The notes under the pieces: model-generated
What the model was told of the DNA's origin: nothing
Seen by the model: the letters and a program-made list of their open reading frames with translations, nothing else
Database searches by the model: none
Part shown: positions 6,918 to 15,593 of the stretch, piece after piece
Numbering within the stretch: position 1 is the stretch's first letter
How the letters are laid out: the number at the start of each line of letters is the position of its first letter
Program-made: the position numbers and the translations under genes
NCBI GenBank assembly: GCA_020171895.1
Contig: JAIVAN010000003.1
Location: forward strand, 620,001-684,000
Source: Bacillus timonensis
GTDB lineage: Bacteria; Bacillota; Bacilli; Bacillales; Bacillaceae_L
Length of the DNA: 64,000 nucleotides
Direction: 5' to 3'

Positions 6918-8317
6918 CTCATTTGATACTTATCAATTTTATATTGAAGTGTTTGTCTAGGAATCTTTAATAGCTTTGCAGCTTGAAGTATATTTCCACC
7001 TGTTTGTTCTAAAGATAAACGAATTAGCTTCTTTTCTGTTTCTTCTACTGCAGATCTAAGCGGAAGAAGTGAAGAACTCTTTTCATTGGAAGCAGAAAGA
7101 GTCTTTTTAGTATTAGTAAGATGAGGTGGGAGGTGGGATATAGTAATTTTTTCACCATCTACTAAACTCATTGCGTGTTCTATACAGTGCTTTAATTCTC
7201 TCACATTACCAGGCCATGAGTAATCTAACAAGCAATCTTTAACGTTATCGTCTACAAACGGTATATTTCTTTTAAAAGACTCGCTATATTTGGAAATGAA
7301 AAAGTCCATAAGAAGTGGAATATCCTCTTTACGTTCTCGCAAAGGCGGAATCTCTAATGGATATACATTTAATCGATAATACAAGTCTTCTCTTAACTGT
7401 TTTCGTTCAACACAATGTAACGGACTTTCATTCATTGCTACAATCACTCTTACATCAACTTGATATGCTTTTGTAGCTCCAATTCTTCTTACAACTCCAT
7501 CCTCCAGCACTCTTAGTAACTTTGATTGAAGTTGTAAAGGCATTGAGTTGATTTCGTCTAGAAATAATGTTCCTCCATGCGCTAATTCGAACAGCCCAGC
7601 TCGGTCAACTGCACCCGTATAACTACCTTTAACTGTACCAAACAATAAGCTTTCTAATAACGATTCAGGTAAAGCAGCACAGTTTTGTACAATAAACGGA
7701 CTTAAATTTCTAGATGAACTGTTATGAATAGACTGGACAAGTAATTCCTTACCAGTTCCTGTTTCTCCATAGACTAGAACTGAGGATGAAAATCGAGAAA
7801 TTCTTTCTGCAAAGTGTTTTATTTTCATAAATTCTTCACTGCGTGTAATTATGTCTTGAAACGAATATGTTGTACCTGTTACCTCATTTGGCTTTTTAGG
7901 AATCGCTTTTATTTTGGATTGTAGGTCTAACAGCTTATTAGAAAGCGTTTTTATTTGCGAATAATCCTTTGCAATTTCAACTGCACCAATAAGACGATCA
8001 CCCACTTTAATAGGTAGCGTTGTATTAATTGTATCAATGAATGTTCCTCGCTTATTCTTATAGGTTTGTTGAATATGATAAATTGGCTCCTTTGTTCGAA
8101 TAACCTTTAACAGTGTACTCGTTTCCTCCGTTAAGGAAGGAAACGTTTCAAGAATATGCTTTCCAAGCACCTCATTTATTTCAAGGCCATCATGCTTAGC
8201 AGCCACTTCATTATAAAAGATGGTAATTCCCTTTTCATTTACTGCATGAATTGCCTCATCTATACTTCCTAAAATGGCTCTTAACATTTCTTCAGTGTCT
8301 TTTACGTGAGGGAACAA
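6905..8317 (-). CDS. Sigma-54-dependent activator, RocR-like, of the lysine genes
   Basis: 470-residue bacterial enhancer-binding protein. A PAS sensor domain lies in the first ~115 residues (AILGSIDEAIHAVNEKG). The AAA+ domain spans about 150-390, with Walker A GETGTGKE near 184, the sigma-54 contact loop as GSYTGA near 231 (the GAFTGA loop) and Walker B GGTLFLDE. A Fis-type helix-turn-helix is at the C terminus (NILQAAKLLKIPRQTLQYKI). The best start is the TTG at 8317 after AAGGTGG; an open TTG at 8374 has no ribosome site. It lies just after ablB on the same strand and upstream of the kamA sigma-54 promoter, so it most likely activates kamA. The PAS ligand is unknown; lysine or a pathway intermediate is a guess. 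Confidence 0.9.
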   Translation of the reverse strand: MFPHVKDTEEMLRAILGSIDEAIHAVNEKGITIFYNEVAAKHDGLEINEVLGKHILETFPSLTEETSTLLKVIRTKEPIYHIQQTYKNKRGTFIDTINTTLPIKVGDRLIGAVEIAKDYSQIKTLSNKLLDLQSKIKAIPKKPNEVTGTTYSFQDIITRSEEFMKIKHFAERISRFSSSVLVYGETGTGKELLVQSIHNSSSRNLSPFIVQNCAALPESLLESLLFGTVKGSYTGAVDRAGLFELAHGGTLFLDEINSMPLQLQSKLLRVLEDGVVRRIGATKAYQVDVRVIVAMNESPLHCVERKQLREDLYYRLNVYPLEIPPLRERKEDIPLLMDFFISKYSESFKRNIPFVDDNVKDCLLDYSWPGNVRELKHCIEHAMSLVDGEKITISHLPPHLTNTKKTLSASNEKSSSLLPLRSAVEETEKKLIRLSLEQTGGNILQAAKLLKIPRQTLQYKIDKYQMSSCR

Positions 8318-8377
8318 AGTACACACCACCTTATCCTTTTTATCGTATGGCGATTTTTCGTCACTTAGTGCCAATTT

Positions 8378-9253
8378 TTAGGCAGTAGTATTTGTTGAAA
8401 GATCTTTTACCCATACATTCATATCTTCTAGTTTATCAAAAATATAGCAGTTATTTGTAAATCTACCGGTATACTGATAATTCAAGTGAAAAAAACAAGC
8501 ATTCATTCCATATGACAACGACCTAGCAATGGAGTAAGCACAGTATACATGTTTGTTTATCAGTTCTTTTTCTAAAGCCGAGATTAATATTTTCATAAAT
8601 CCATGTTTTCTATAAGAAGGTAGGGTTGCACAATCTGTAATTTCTGCATTGTGATACATATAATTGATATCCGCGCTCGCTGCACTTACAAGTTCGCCGT
8701 CTTCATTTTCAATCACATAAAAAATACAACCTTCATCAACGATTTTTTTTATGTAGCTCGGATCATTGAGTGGCGTTGGATAAATTTCAAAAACAGATTT
8801 ATACAATTCTGCTAAATTCTCATAATCATGTTCCTTTACTTTTCTCATATGAAATGGTGTAGGAATTGATTTACCTGACTCACTCTTGCTTTTATTAAAA
8901 ATAGAGTCGATTATCTCATCTTCCTTTTTCCAATTGGAATTGCTTCGTCTAGATTCTTCGTAGAATCTTGACATAACAAAGGCATCATTGCCGTTAAAAT
9001 ATCCTTTTATGACTGCCTCAAGTATATAGGATTGTCCTAAAAAATACTCAAATTGCTCTTGTCTTACTTTTACAATAGCTTTCTCAAAGTGATACTTCGT
9101 AATCAATTCCCCTACCTTTTTTACAACACAATTTAAATTCCCACGAAAATCCTCAACTCTCAACCTATTATTAAATCGATCTAGTACATAATCCATTGAA
9201 AAAGAATGGTTTTTTATATATTGTTTTGTACTAAATTCATCTTGTTTTTCCAA
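8378..9253 (-). CDS. ablB: Beta-lysine N6-acetyltransferase (YodP/AblB)
   Basis: 291-residue acetyltransferase. The C-terminal half (about 135-270) is a GNAT fold with acetyl-CoA region ITDCATLPSYRKHGFMKILI; the N-terminal ~130 residues are the extension typical of AblB. The family acetylates beta-lysine at N6, giving N-epsilon-acetyl-beta-lysine, which is a compatible solute in archaea and a catabolic intermediate in some bacteria. Here the surrounding aminotransferase, CoA-transferase and deacetylase genes favour catabolism. The TTG start has AAAGGTG 8 bases upstream. It precedes the sigma-54 activator gene on the same transcript. No sigma-54 promoter was found upstream of this gene. Confidence 0.88.
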   Translation of the reverse strand: MEKQDEFSTKQYIKNHSFSMDYVLDRFNNRLRVEDFRGNLNCVVKKVGELITKYHFEKAIVKVRQEQFEYFLGQSYILEAVIKGYFNGNDAFVMSRFYEESRRSNSNWKKEDEIIDSIFNKSKSESGKSIPTPFHMRKVKEHDYENLAELYKSVFEIYPTPLNDPSYIKKIVDEGCIFYVIENEDGELVSAASADINYMYHNAEITDCATLPSYRKHGFMKILISALEKELINKHVYCAYSIARSLSYGMNACFFHLNYQYTGRFTNNCYIFDKLEDMNVWVKDLSTNTTA

Positions 9254-9398
9254 TGAAAACTCACCTTTCTAAGAGAAGTTTGTTACTATACATACGATAG
9301 AGAGTCATTAATTATGCTTCTAGTCAGTTTTGAAGTTAGATATGTAAAGACTTATCAAGGTTTCTTTTATAGAAGAAAATAGGTTATATAAGCCTACT

Positions 9399-9908
9399 TC
9401 ACTCTTGTGTAACCACTCCACTAAAAAAAATATGCTCTGCAGTGAGCTCTTCTCCTACCTTCAATACCCCGAAAGAATACATTTTCTGTCTCCTTTTATC
9501 AGTAGGTGATCCAGGATTAAACAGAAGAATGTTATCACTGTATTTCTTCACTGGAATATGAGAGTGACCAAATATAATACAATCTACCTCTTCCGTTTCG
9601 AATGCTTCTAATGCTCTTTTTTCAGTTGTTTTTCCTGTTCCGTGTCCATGAACGATCCCTATCTTATATTCATTAATATAAATCATCTTCTTATAGCCAA
9701 GATAAGTGACGATTTCCTCACTATCAACATTTCCTGCAACACCAATAACTGGTGCTATTTCTTCTAATTCCTTATAGACAGATAAATCTTGCCAGTCTCC
9801 AATATGTAAAATAACGTCAACTTTCTGAAGATAATCCAGAACAAACCTTGGAAAGTCTTTTCTGCGACGTGGGATATGTGTATCGGATATAACACCAAAA
9901 AGCATCAT
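9399..9908 (-). CDS. Metallophosphoesterase, YfcE/MJ0936 family
   Basis: 169-residue calcineurin-like phosphoesterase. Metal-binding motifs are in order: GVISDTH near the N terminus, HIGD (HIGDW), GNVD, GIVHGHG and GHSH (FGHSHIP). The length is typical of the YfcE/YsnB group of small manganese-dependent phosphodiesterases. The ATG at 9908 is preceded by AGAAGG at 6 bases; a TTG two codons upstream is less likely. It sits between ablB and the aldehyde dehydrogenase gene, with a terminator just upstream at 9950-9980. It may therefore be a separate unit that inserted into the lysine cluster. The substrate cannot be told from sequence. Confidence 0.85.
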   Translation of the reverse strand: MMLFGVISDTHIPRRRKDFPRFVLDYLQKVDVILHIGDWQDLSVYKELEEIAPVIGVAGNVDSEEIVTYLGYKKMIYINEYKIGIVHGHGTGKTTEKRALEAFETEEVDCIIFGHSHIPVKKYSDNILLFNPGSPTDKRRQKMYSFGVLKVGEELTAEHIFFSGVVTQE

Positions 9909-9949
9909 TAACAACCTTCTTTCTACCTACTTACGAGTAGTATGAACAA

Positions 9950-9980
9950 AATTAGAGCCTAACTTTAACATTAGGCTCTA
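9950..9980 (-). terminator. Terminator after the aldehyde dehydrogenase gene
   Basis: Minus strand AGAGCCTAA TGTTAAAG TTAGGCTCT followed by AATTTTG, about 15 bases past the dehydrogenase stop codon. Confidence 0.75.
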
Positions 9981-9996
9981 ATCTTTCAAAAAAAAT

Positions 9997-11418
9997 TTAT
10001 TTCTTTATACAAATGAGTTTCATCTCAGTCATTTCTTCAATTGCATATTTAATACCTTCTCTACCAGTACCACTTTCTTTTACTCCACCATAAGGCATGT
10101 GATCTACTCTAAATGTTGGGATATCATTTATCATAACACCACCAACCTCCAATTCGTCTGCAACCATTAAAGCTTTGGAAAGATCATTCGTATATACGCC
10201 TGCCTGTAAACCAAATTGCGATTGGTTGACATATTTAATACCTTCACTTAGAGATGATATTTTATTTATTAAAACAACTGGTGCGAACACCTCTTGACAT
10301 GATACCTTTTCTTCATTTGAAACATGAAGCAATACTGTAGGCTCCAATATATTATGTTTTCTTTCCGTTCCTCCACATGCTAAAACCGCCCCATTTTCAA
10401 TTGCCTCATTTACCCATAATTTTGTTCTCTCTACATCTTTTTTACTGATAAGAGAAGAAACATCAGTCGATTCGTTAAAAGGATCACCTAAATTCAATTT
10501 TTTCACTTCATTAAGGAATTTTTCTACAAATTCGTCAAAGATATTTTGATGAACATATATTCTTTGCAGAGAAATACAGACTTGACCAGAGAACGAGAAG
10601 GAACCTGTTACTGCTCGAGGTATGATTTCTTCTACATTAACTCCATGATCAACGATTAATGCTGAATTTGATCCTAATTCAAGTGTCACTTTTCTCAATC
10701 CAGCTTTTTCCTTAATTGCTTTTCCTACTTCGGGACTTCCTGTAAATGTCACTGCTTTTACTCTTGAGTCAGTAATTAATGCGTCACCGATAGTGGAGCC
10801 ACTTCCTGTAATAATATTTACAGCACCATTTGGCAAGCCAGCCTTTACCAATAATTCTCCTAAAAAAAGAGCTGATAATGGAGTTTGACTTGCTGGCTTT
10901 AATACGACACAGTTTCCAGATGCAATAGCAGGTCCAATTTTATGAGCAACCAAATTCATCGGAAAATTAAATGGAGTTATAGCAGCTATTACGCCTATCG
11001 GTTCTCGCTTTGTAAAAGCAATTCGATTTTCACCACCTGGGGCAGCGTCCATTGGGATGGTTTCTCCATACATTCGTCTAGCTTCTTCAGCTGCAAAAGT
11101 GTAAGTCATAATCGTTCGATCCACTTCAACAATCGCTGCTTTCATTGGTTTCGCTGATTCAAGTGAAATGAGTCTAGCACACTCTGTTTTGTGTTCTTTT
11201 AATTCTTTAACCAAGTTTTCTAATATCGTAGATCTTTCATGGGCTGTTAGTTTGGCCATTATTTTTTTTGCACAATCTGCTGCTTGTAAAGCTGCTTCAA
11301 TCTCTGCTAAATTTGCAACCGGTATATCTGCAATCTTCTCTCCTGAAAACGGAGAATATAATGGCTTATATTCTGATCCCTCTATCCATTCTCCATTTAT
11401 TAACATCCTTTTTCTCAA
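9997..11418 (-). CDS. NAD(P)-dependent aldehyde dehydrogenase in the lysine cluster
   Basis: 473-residue member of the aldehyde dehydrogenase superfamily. The cofactor region PFNFPMNLVAHKIGPAIASG, the catalytic glutamate in VTLELGSNSAL and the catalytic cysteine in SGQVCISLQR are all present. It belongs to the lactaldehyde/GAPN-like branch by general look; exact substrate is uncertain. It follows the yodQ-like deacetylase gene on the same strand after about 35 bases, so it is probably the last gene of the yodT-S-R-Q operon. In a route running to 4-aminobutyrate it could oxidise succinic semialdehyde; this is inference from context, since a close orthologue is not in the B. subtilis yod operon as I remember it. 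Confidence 0.85.
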   Translation of the reverse strand: MRKRMLINGEWIEGSEYKPLYSPFSGEKIADIPVANLAEIEAALQAADCAKKIMAKLTAHERSTILENLVKELKEHKTECARLISLESAKPMKAAIVEVDRTIMTYTFAAEEARRMYGETIPMDAAPGGENRIAFTKREPIGVIAAITPFNFPMNLVAHKIGPAIASGNCVVLKPASQTPLSALFLGELLVKAGLPNGAVNIITGSGSTIGDALITDSRVKAVTFTGSPEVGKAIKEKAGLRKVTLELGSNSALIVDHGVNVEEIIPRAVTGSFSFSGQVCISLQRIYVHQNIFDEFVEKFLNEVKKLNLGDPFNESTDVSSLISKKDVERTKLWVNEAIENGAVLACGGTERKHNILEPTVLLHVSNEEKVSCQEVFAPVVLINKISSLSEGIKYVNQSQFGLQAGVYTNDLSKALMVADELEVGGVMINDIPTFRVDHMPYGGVKESGTGREGIKYAIEEMTEMKLICIKK

Positions 11419-11454
11419 AGTAAACCTCTCCCACTCTTTGTATTAGAACGTTGT

Positions 11455-12738
11455 TTATTCACTATTTTCTTTTTTGCTTATTCCACACCATTTAATTAAT
11501 GTTATAGCAATGATCTCTGCTACATCAAAAATCCTTTCCAGTTCAATATATTCATTAGGAAAGTGTGCCACTTCAGTTGTACCTGGACCAAAAACAACAG
11601 TAGGGATATTACCAACATTAGAAAGTAGACCTCCATCTGTACCCCATGGTGATGCTTCTATGATAGGTTCTTCTTTTTTAACGTATCGAAAGCTGCTTAT
11701 GAGCGTTTGCATCAATTCATGATCTTCATCGATTGTTCCTGGTACCCACCTCGCACCAAACCACTCTAATTTTACTGGATGATTATTAAACCAAACATCC
11801 TCTTCCTTTAAAGAATCTAAGCACTTCTCCATTTCTTTTTTGGCATTTTCTAATGATTCATTTGGAGCTACTCCCATTCGACCTTCTAGCTTGACATGAT
11901 CAGCAACAGAAGAAGGCCAATTTCCTCCTTCAATCTTTCCAACATTTATAGGTACAGGAATTGGAATATTCTTATACAATGGGTCATTAATTTTTGCGTT
12001 TCTTTTCATTTCAAGTTTTTCAATGCATTTTAATACAATCATGCTTTTTTCAATCGCACTTACACCTTCATATCTAGTTCCACCGTGCGCTGCTCTTCCT
12101 GCTACGGTTAGCCTAAACCATAATGACCCTTGTTGCTTAGGAAAAAGCTTTAAGTTTGTTGGTTCTGGGATAATGGCAGCATCTGCTTTATATCCTCTTA
12201 ATATAGTAGCAAGGGTACCTGATCCTCCACTTTCTTCCTCAATAACACTTTGGAAAATCACATCCCCTTTTAATTCTAGACCAGTTTCTTTAATCGCCTC
12301 AATTGCAAGAAGTAACGCGACATTTCCACCCTTCATGTCAGTTGAGCCACGACCATAAAGTTTTCCGCTCTCAATTTCTCCTGAATAAGGATCAAACTTC
12401 CATTGGCTACTATCGCCTTCTGGAACGACATCAATATGGCCATTTAGTATAATAGATTTACCTCCACCTTTACCTTTTAAAACAGCGACAATATTGGGAC
12501 TATCTACAAAGCTTGTTCTTGGTGATACGAAATTAGGATGACTTAACAATTCCTGACCATTTTGTTCCCATATATCAATCTCTAAACCTAATTCTCTACA
12601 TTTTTCCACCACTATGGCTTGAGATCTTGCTTCATTCCCTTGTGTGCTGTTTTCTTGAACTAATTTCTTTAACAATCTTATCCCTTTTAATCGATTCGAT
12701 TTAAGCCAACTATGAATCTTTTGATTAGTATTATCCAA
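11455..12738 (-). CDS. YodQ-like M20 family deacetylase
   Basis: 427-residue ArgE/DapE/ACY1-type metallohydrolase. Metal ligands are visible: LNGHIDVVPEG (His/Asp), GRGSTDMKGG (bridging Asp), VIEEESGGSG (catalytic Glu and ligand) and IPEPTN. The TTG start at 12738 has GGAGG about 8 bases upstream; an ATG 21 bases earlier has none. The length matches B. subtilis YodQ (about 436). In the proposed pathway it would remove the acetyl group, most sensibly from 4-acetamidobutyrate to give 4-aminobutyrate and acetate, a reaction known in the Pseudomonas beta-lysine pathway. The alternative is action directly on N-acetyl-beta-lysine. It overlaps neither neighbour and is read with the CoA-transferase genes. 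Confidence 0.85.
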   Translation of the reverse strand: MDNTNQKIHSWLKSNRLKGIRLLKKLVQENSTQGNEARSQAIVVEKCRELGLEIDIWEQNGQELLSHPNFVSPRTSFVDSPNIVAVLKGKGGGKSIILNGHIDVVPEGDSSQWKFDPYSGEIESGKLYGRGSTDMKGGNVALLLAIEAIKETGLELKGDVIFQSVIEEESGGSGTLATILRGYKADAAIIPEPTNLKLFPKQQGSLWFRLTVAGRAAHGGTRYEGVSAIEKSMIVLKCIEKLEMKRNAKINDPLYKNIPIPVPINVGKIEGGNWPSSVADHVKLEGRMGVAPNESLENAKKEMEKCLDSLKEEDVWFNNHPVKLEWFGARWVPGTIDEDHELMQTLISSFRYVKKEEPIIEASPWGTDGGLLSNVGNIPTVVFGPGTTEVAHFPNEYIELERIFDVAEIIAITLIKWCGISKKENSE

Positions 12739-12767
12739 AGACTCCCCCTCCACTTTCATTCAAGCAT

Positions 12768-13430
12768 TTAATAAATAATAGATGGATTTTCAGCAATGGT
12801 TAAAGGTGCATCTGTTTTTTCAATAATTTCTTCGATTGAGTATGGGTACATAATATCAGTTAAAAATAAACCATCACTGGTCACTTGAATCACTGCCATT
12901 TCTGTGATAATTAAATTTACACATCTTTTGGATGTTAAAGGTAATGAGCATTCTGTTACAATTTTTGATTCACCATTTTTATTCGTGTGGTTCATTAGTA
13001 CAATTACTTTTTTAGCTTTCTGTGCTAACTCCATAGCACCACCCATACCCGGAACCCTTCTGCCCGGCACTATCCAATTCGCGAGATCCCCCGCCTCACT
13101 TACTTGAAGCGAACCTAATATCGTTAGGTCAACATAGCCTTTTCGAATCATTCCAAATGCAACCGAGCTATCAAAATAGGATCCACCATCCTTTATGGTG
13201 ACAGGATAACCAGCAGCATTACATAAATTTTCATCTTCAAAGGACTCTTTAGGGCTAGAACCAATCCCTAAAATTCCATTTTCTGCATGAATCATTACAT
13301 GTACATTCGAAGAGATATAATCAGGTACCAAAGAAGGTATTCCAATACCAAGATTGACAATCATCCCATTTTCTATTTCTTGTGCGGCTCTTTTCGCTAT
13401 TCTATGTCTGACGTCTTCTCCCATACCCAT
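12768..13430 (-). CDS. CoA-transferase subunit B (YodR-like)
   Basis: 220-residue beta subunit of a family I 3-oxoacid CoA-transferase. The catalytic glutamate lies in the HAENGILG motif near residue 50, and GIGIPSLVP and PGMGGAMEL are family signatures. The ATG at 13430 follows GGGGTGA at 6 bases; a TTG two codons upstream is possible. The start lies within the 3' end of the alpha-subunit gene, so the two subunits are translationally coupled. The heteromeric enzyme probably moves CoA onto the 3-keto acid made by the YodT-like aminotransferase, or off 4-acetamidobutyryl-CoA; sequence alone cannot say which. Confidence 0.88.
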   Translation of the reverse strand: MGMGEDVRHRIAKRAAQEIENGMIVNLGIGIPSLVPDYISSNVHVMIHAENGILGIGSSPKESFEDENLCNAAGYPVTIKDGGSYFDSSVAFGMIRKGYVDLTILGSLQVSEAGDLANWIVPGRRVPGMGGAMELAQKAKKVIVLMNHTNKNGESKIVTECSLPLTSKRCVNLIITEMAVIQVTSDGLFLTDIMYPYSIEEIIEKTDAPLTIAENPSIIY

Positions 13431-14104
13431 TTCCAATTCACCCCGTTACCTTGTATAATGGCATCAACAAAAATACCTGGTGTTACCACCTCTTCAGGAC
13501 TTAATGAGCCCATCGGAACAATCTCTTCTACCTCTACAACCGTATAATTGCCTGCCATTGCAACCAATGGATTCATATTTCTCGCACTTTTATCAAAGAC
13601 CAAGTTCCCAAATGTATCAGCCTTTTTTGCGTAAAGAATTGATACATCTGCAGTTAGTGGTGTTTCGATCATATAGTCAGTACCATCAATGTTCACTCTT
13701 CTTTTTCCTTTTGATACAATGTCAATATCTTTTCCAACATCTATTAATATTCCTCCTAAGCCTACCCCACCTGCTCTTATTCTTTCAGCCAATGTACCTT
13801 GTGGAGAAAACTCAACCTGAAGCTTCCCTTCAGTCATTAGCTTTCCTGCAATAGGGTTGGAACCAATATGAGAAGCTATTAATTTCTTTGCACGTCCAAG
13901 ACTAATAACCTTCCCAATTCCAATGTTAGGAAATCCTGCATCATTACCTATTAATGTAAGGTCCTTTATTTCCTTCTTTATGATCCCATCTATTATACTA
14001 GGAGGTGTACCAACACCACCGAATCCTCCATACATGAGTGAGCATCCATTAGGTATCTTTGACATTTCGATATCTAGACACGAAACTTTGTTTATACTTG
14101 ACAA
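13397..14104 (-). CDS. CoA-transferase subunit A (YodS-like)
   Basis: 235-residue alpha subunit of the CoA-transferase, with the CoA-binding loop YGGFGGVGTPPSIIDG near the N terminus and the SHIGSNP and GTLAERIRAGG motifs of the family. The frame is open much further upstream, to 14182, but the TTG at 14104 has GAGAGGTG 5 bases before it and gives the normal length, and this removes a false overlap with the aminotransferase gene. It overlaps the beta-subunit gene by about 34 bases. It is the second gene of the yodT-S-R-Q-type operon. Confidence 0.88.
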   Translation of the reverse strand: MSSINKVSCLDIEMSKIPNGCSLMYGGFGGVGTPPSIIDGIIKKEIKDLTLIGNDAGFPNIGIGKVISLGRAKKLIASHIGSNPIAGKLMTEGKLQVEFSPQGTLAERIRAGGVGLGGILIDVGKDIDIVSKGKRRVNIDGTDYMIETPLTADVSILYAKKADTFGNLVFDKSARNMNPLVAMAGNYTVVEVEEIVPMGSLSPEEVVTPGIFVDAIIQGNGVNWKWVWEKTSDIE

Positions 14105-14120
14105 CTTAAACACCTCTCTA

Positions 14121-15476
14121 TTAGGCCGGAAAGATACCGTTAACCTGTAATTCATTTTGAACATCAAGAATAGTTCTCTCAAAAAGTGAAATGAGTTCCT
14201 CTACTTCTTCTGAAGTAATTGTTAATGGAGGTGCAATTAATATAGCATCCCCTTCAATCCCTTCTACTCCAGAGGATGCAGGGTACACAATTAACCCATT
14301 AGAGAATGCCTTACCTATGATATGATTTGTTAGATCGACCTCTTTATGGAAAGGCAATTTATTGATTACATCTGTTACAAATTCAACACCAATAAGCAAA
14401 CCTTTCCCTCGAACATCCCCAATAATCGAGTATTTATTTTGAAGTTTTTTTAGTTTCTTAAATAAATAATTTCCCATTTTCTCAGATTTAAAGATTAATT
14501 GATTCTTTTCAATATAATTTATAACAGCTAACGAAACTGCAGCTGACAATGGATTAGCACTAAAAGTATGTCCGCTCATGATTTGTTTTGACCCATGCAA
14601 AATAGGCTCCATCACGGTATCACTAACTAATGTTGCAGCTATTGGTGTATAACCCGCACCCATACCTTTACCAATAGCAACAATATCTGGTTGGACATGC
14701 CAATGCTCCATTGCAAACATTTTTCCTGTTCGCCCAAATCCAGTCATTACTTCATCGGCAATAAATAAAATATTGTATCTGTTACAAATCTCTTTTATCG
14801 TTTTATAATAATTAGAAGGTGGTACAACGGCTGCACCTGCCGCTCCAATAATCGGCTCTGCAATAAATGCTGCAATATGTTCCTGCCCGACCCGCTTTAT
14901 CGCCTTTTCTAGTTCAAGTGCACACATTAATTGACAATCTGGGTAGGTTGAATGAAAAGGACATCTGTAACAATATGGTGGCGAAACTGTTGGATAGTCC
15001 TCTAATAAGGGCACAAATCGAGATCTTCTTGCTGGATGACCAGACATCGATAAAGCGCCAATAGTAATGCCATGATAGCTCATCCATCTCGATAATATTT
15101 TATTCTTTCCTTTTACACCTCTTTCTTGCCAATATTGAATGGCAATCTTCATAGCTGTTTCTGTGGCCTCAGAACCGCTATTAACAAAAAAGGTCGAATT
15201 TAAATCTCCTTGGCTGATTTGACTCATTTTTTCAGCTAATTCTTCAGCTGGTTCACTTGTAAATTGAGAACGGTATACGAACGAGATTTTTTGCGCTTGT
15301 TCTGTCATTACCTTAACGATTTCAGGATTACCATGCCCTATATTTGCTGTTACTGCACCTGATGAACCATCCAGATATTTCTTGCCGTTTGTATCGTACA
15401 AAAAAACACCATTACCATAACTTATCGTTGGATAATCTCTATTTAACACAGGCTTAATAAGTTTTGGAGACTGCAA
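14121..15476 (-). CDS. Class III aminotransferase (YodT-like)
   Basis: 451-residue PLP-dependent aminotransferase of the omega-amino-acid type. The PLP region has SGSEATETAMKIA, the aspartate in LFIADEVMTGFGRTG and the Schiff-base lysine in VAIGKGMGAGY. The TTG start is preceded by AAAGGGGGG at about 7 bases. It is the first gene of an operon with the CoA-transferase, deacetylase and dehydrogenase genes. Its likely role is to transaminate N6-acetyl-beta-lysine to 3-keto-6-acetamidohexanoate; it might also act on 4-aminobutyrate. I found no clear sigma-54 promoter upstream, so this operon is probably controlled differently from kamA (the B. subtilis counterpart is reported as a sporulation, SigE, operon). 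Confidence 0.88.
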   Translation of the reverse strand: MQSPKLIKPVLNRDYPTISYGNGVFLYDTNGKKYLDGSSGAVTANIGHGNPEIVKVMTEQAQKISFVYRSQFTSEPAEELAEKMSQISQGDLNSTFFVNSGSEATETAMKIAIQYWQERGVKGKNKILSRWMSYHGITIGALSMSGHPARRSRFVPLLEDYPTVSPPYCYRCPFHSTYPDCQLMCALELEKAIKRVGQEHIAAFIAEPIIGAAGAAVVPPSNYYKTIKEICNRYNILFIADEVMTGFGRTGKMFAMEHWHVQPDIVAIGKGMGAGYTPIAATLVSDTVMEPILHGSKQIMSGHTFSANPLSAAVSLAVINYIEKNQLIFKSEKMGNYLFKKLKKLQNKYSIIGDVRGKGLLIGVEFVTDVINKLPFHKEVDLTNHIIGKAFSNGLIVYPASSGVEGIEGDAILIAPPLTITSEEVEELISLFERTILDVQNELQVNGIFPA

Positions 15477-15593
15477 AGAAACACCCCCCTTTAACCAATT
15501 TAATTTAGATTTAAATTAAGAAACGTTTATTAAAGCATATGTTATATCTTCTTTATAATTGCTCTAAATTGTGATTATTTGTCCAAAGTTATA

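Noticed and set aside
14105-14182. N-terminal extension of the YodS-like subunit
   Set aside because: It would overlap the end of the aminotransferase gene; the TTG at 14104 has GAGAGGTG and gives normal length.
15477-15593. Sigma-54 promoter upstream of the yodT-like gene
   Set aside because: I searched for TGGC...TTGC spacing and saw no match; a SigE-type promoter could not be supported either.
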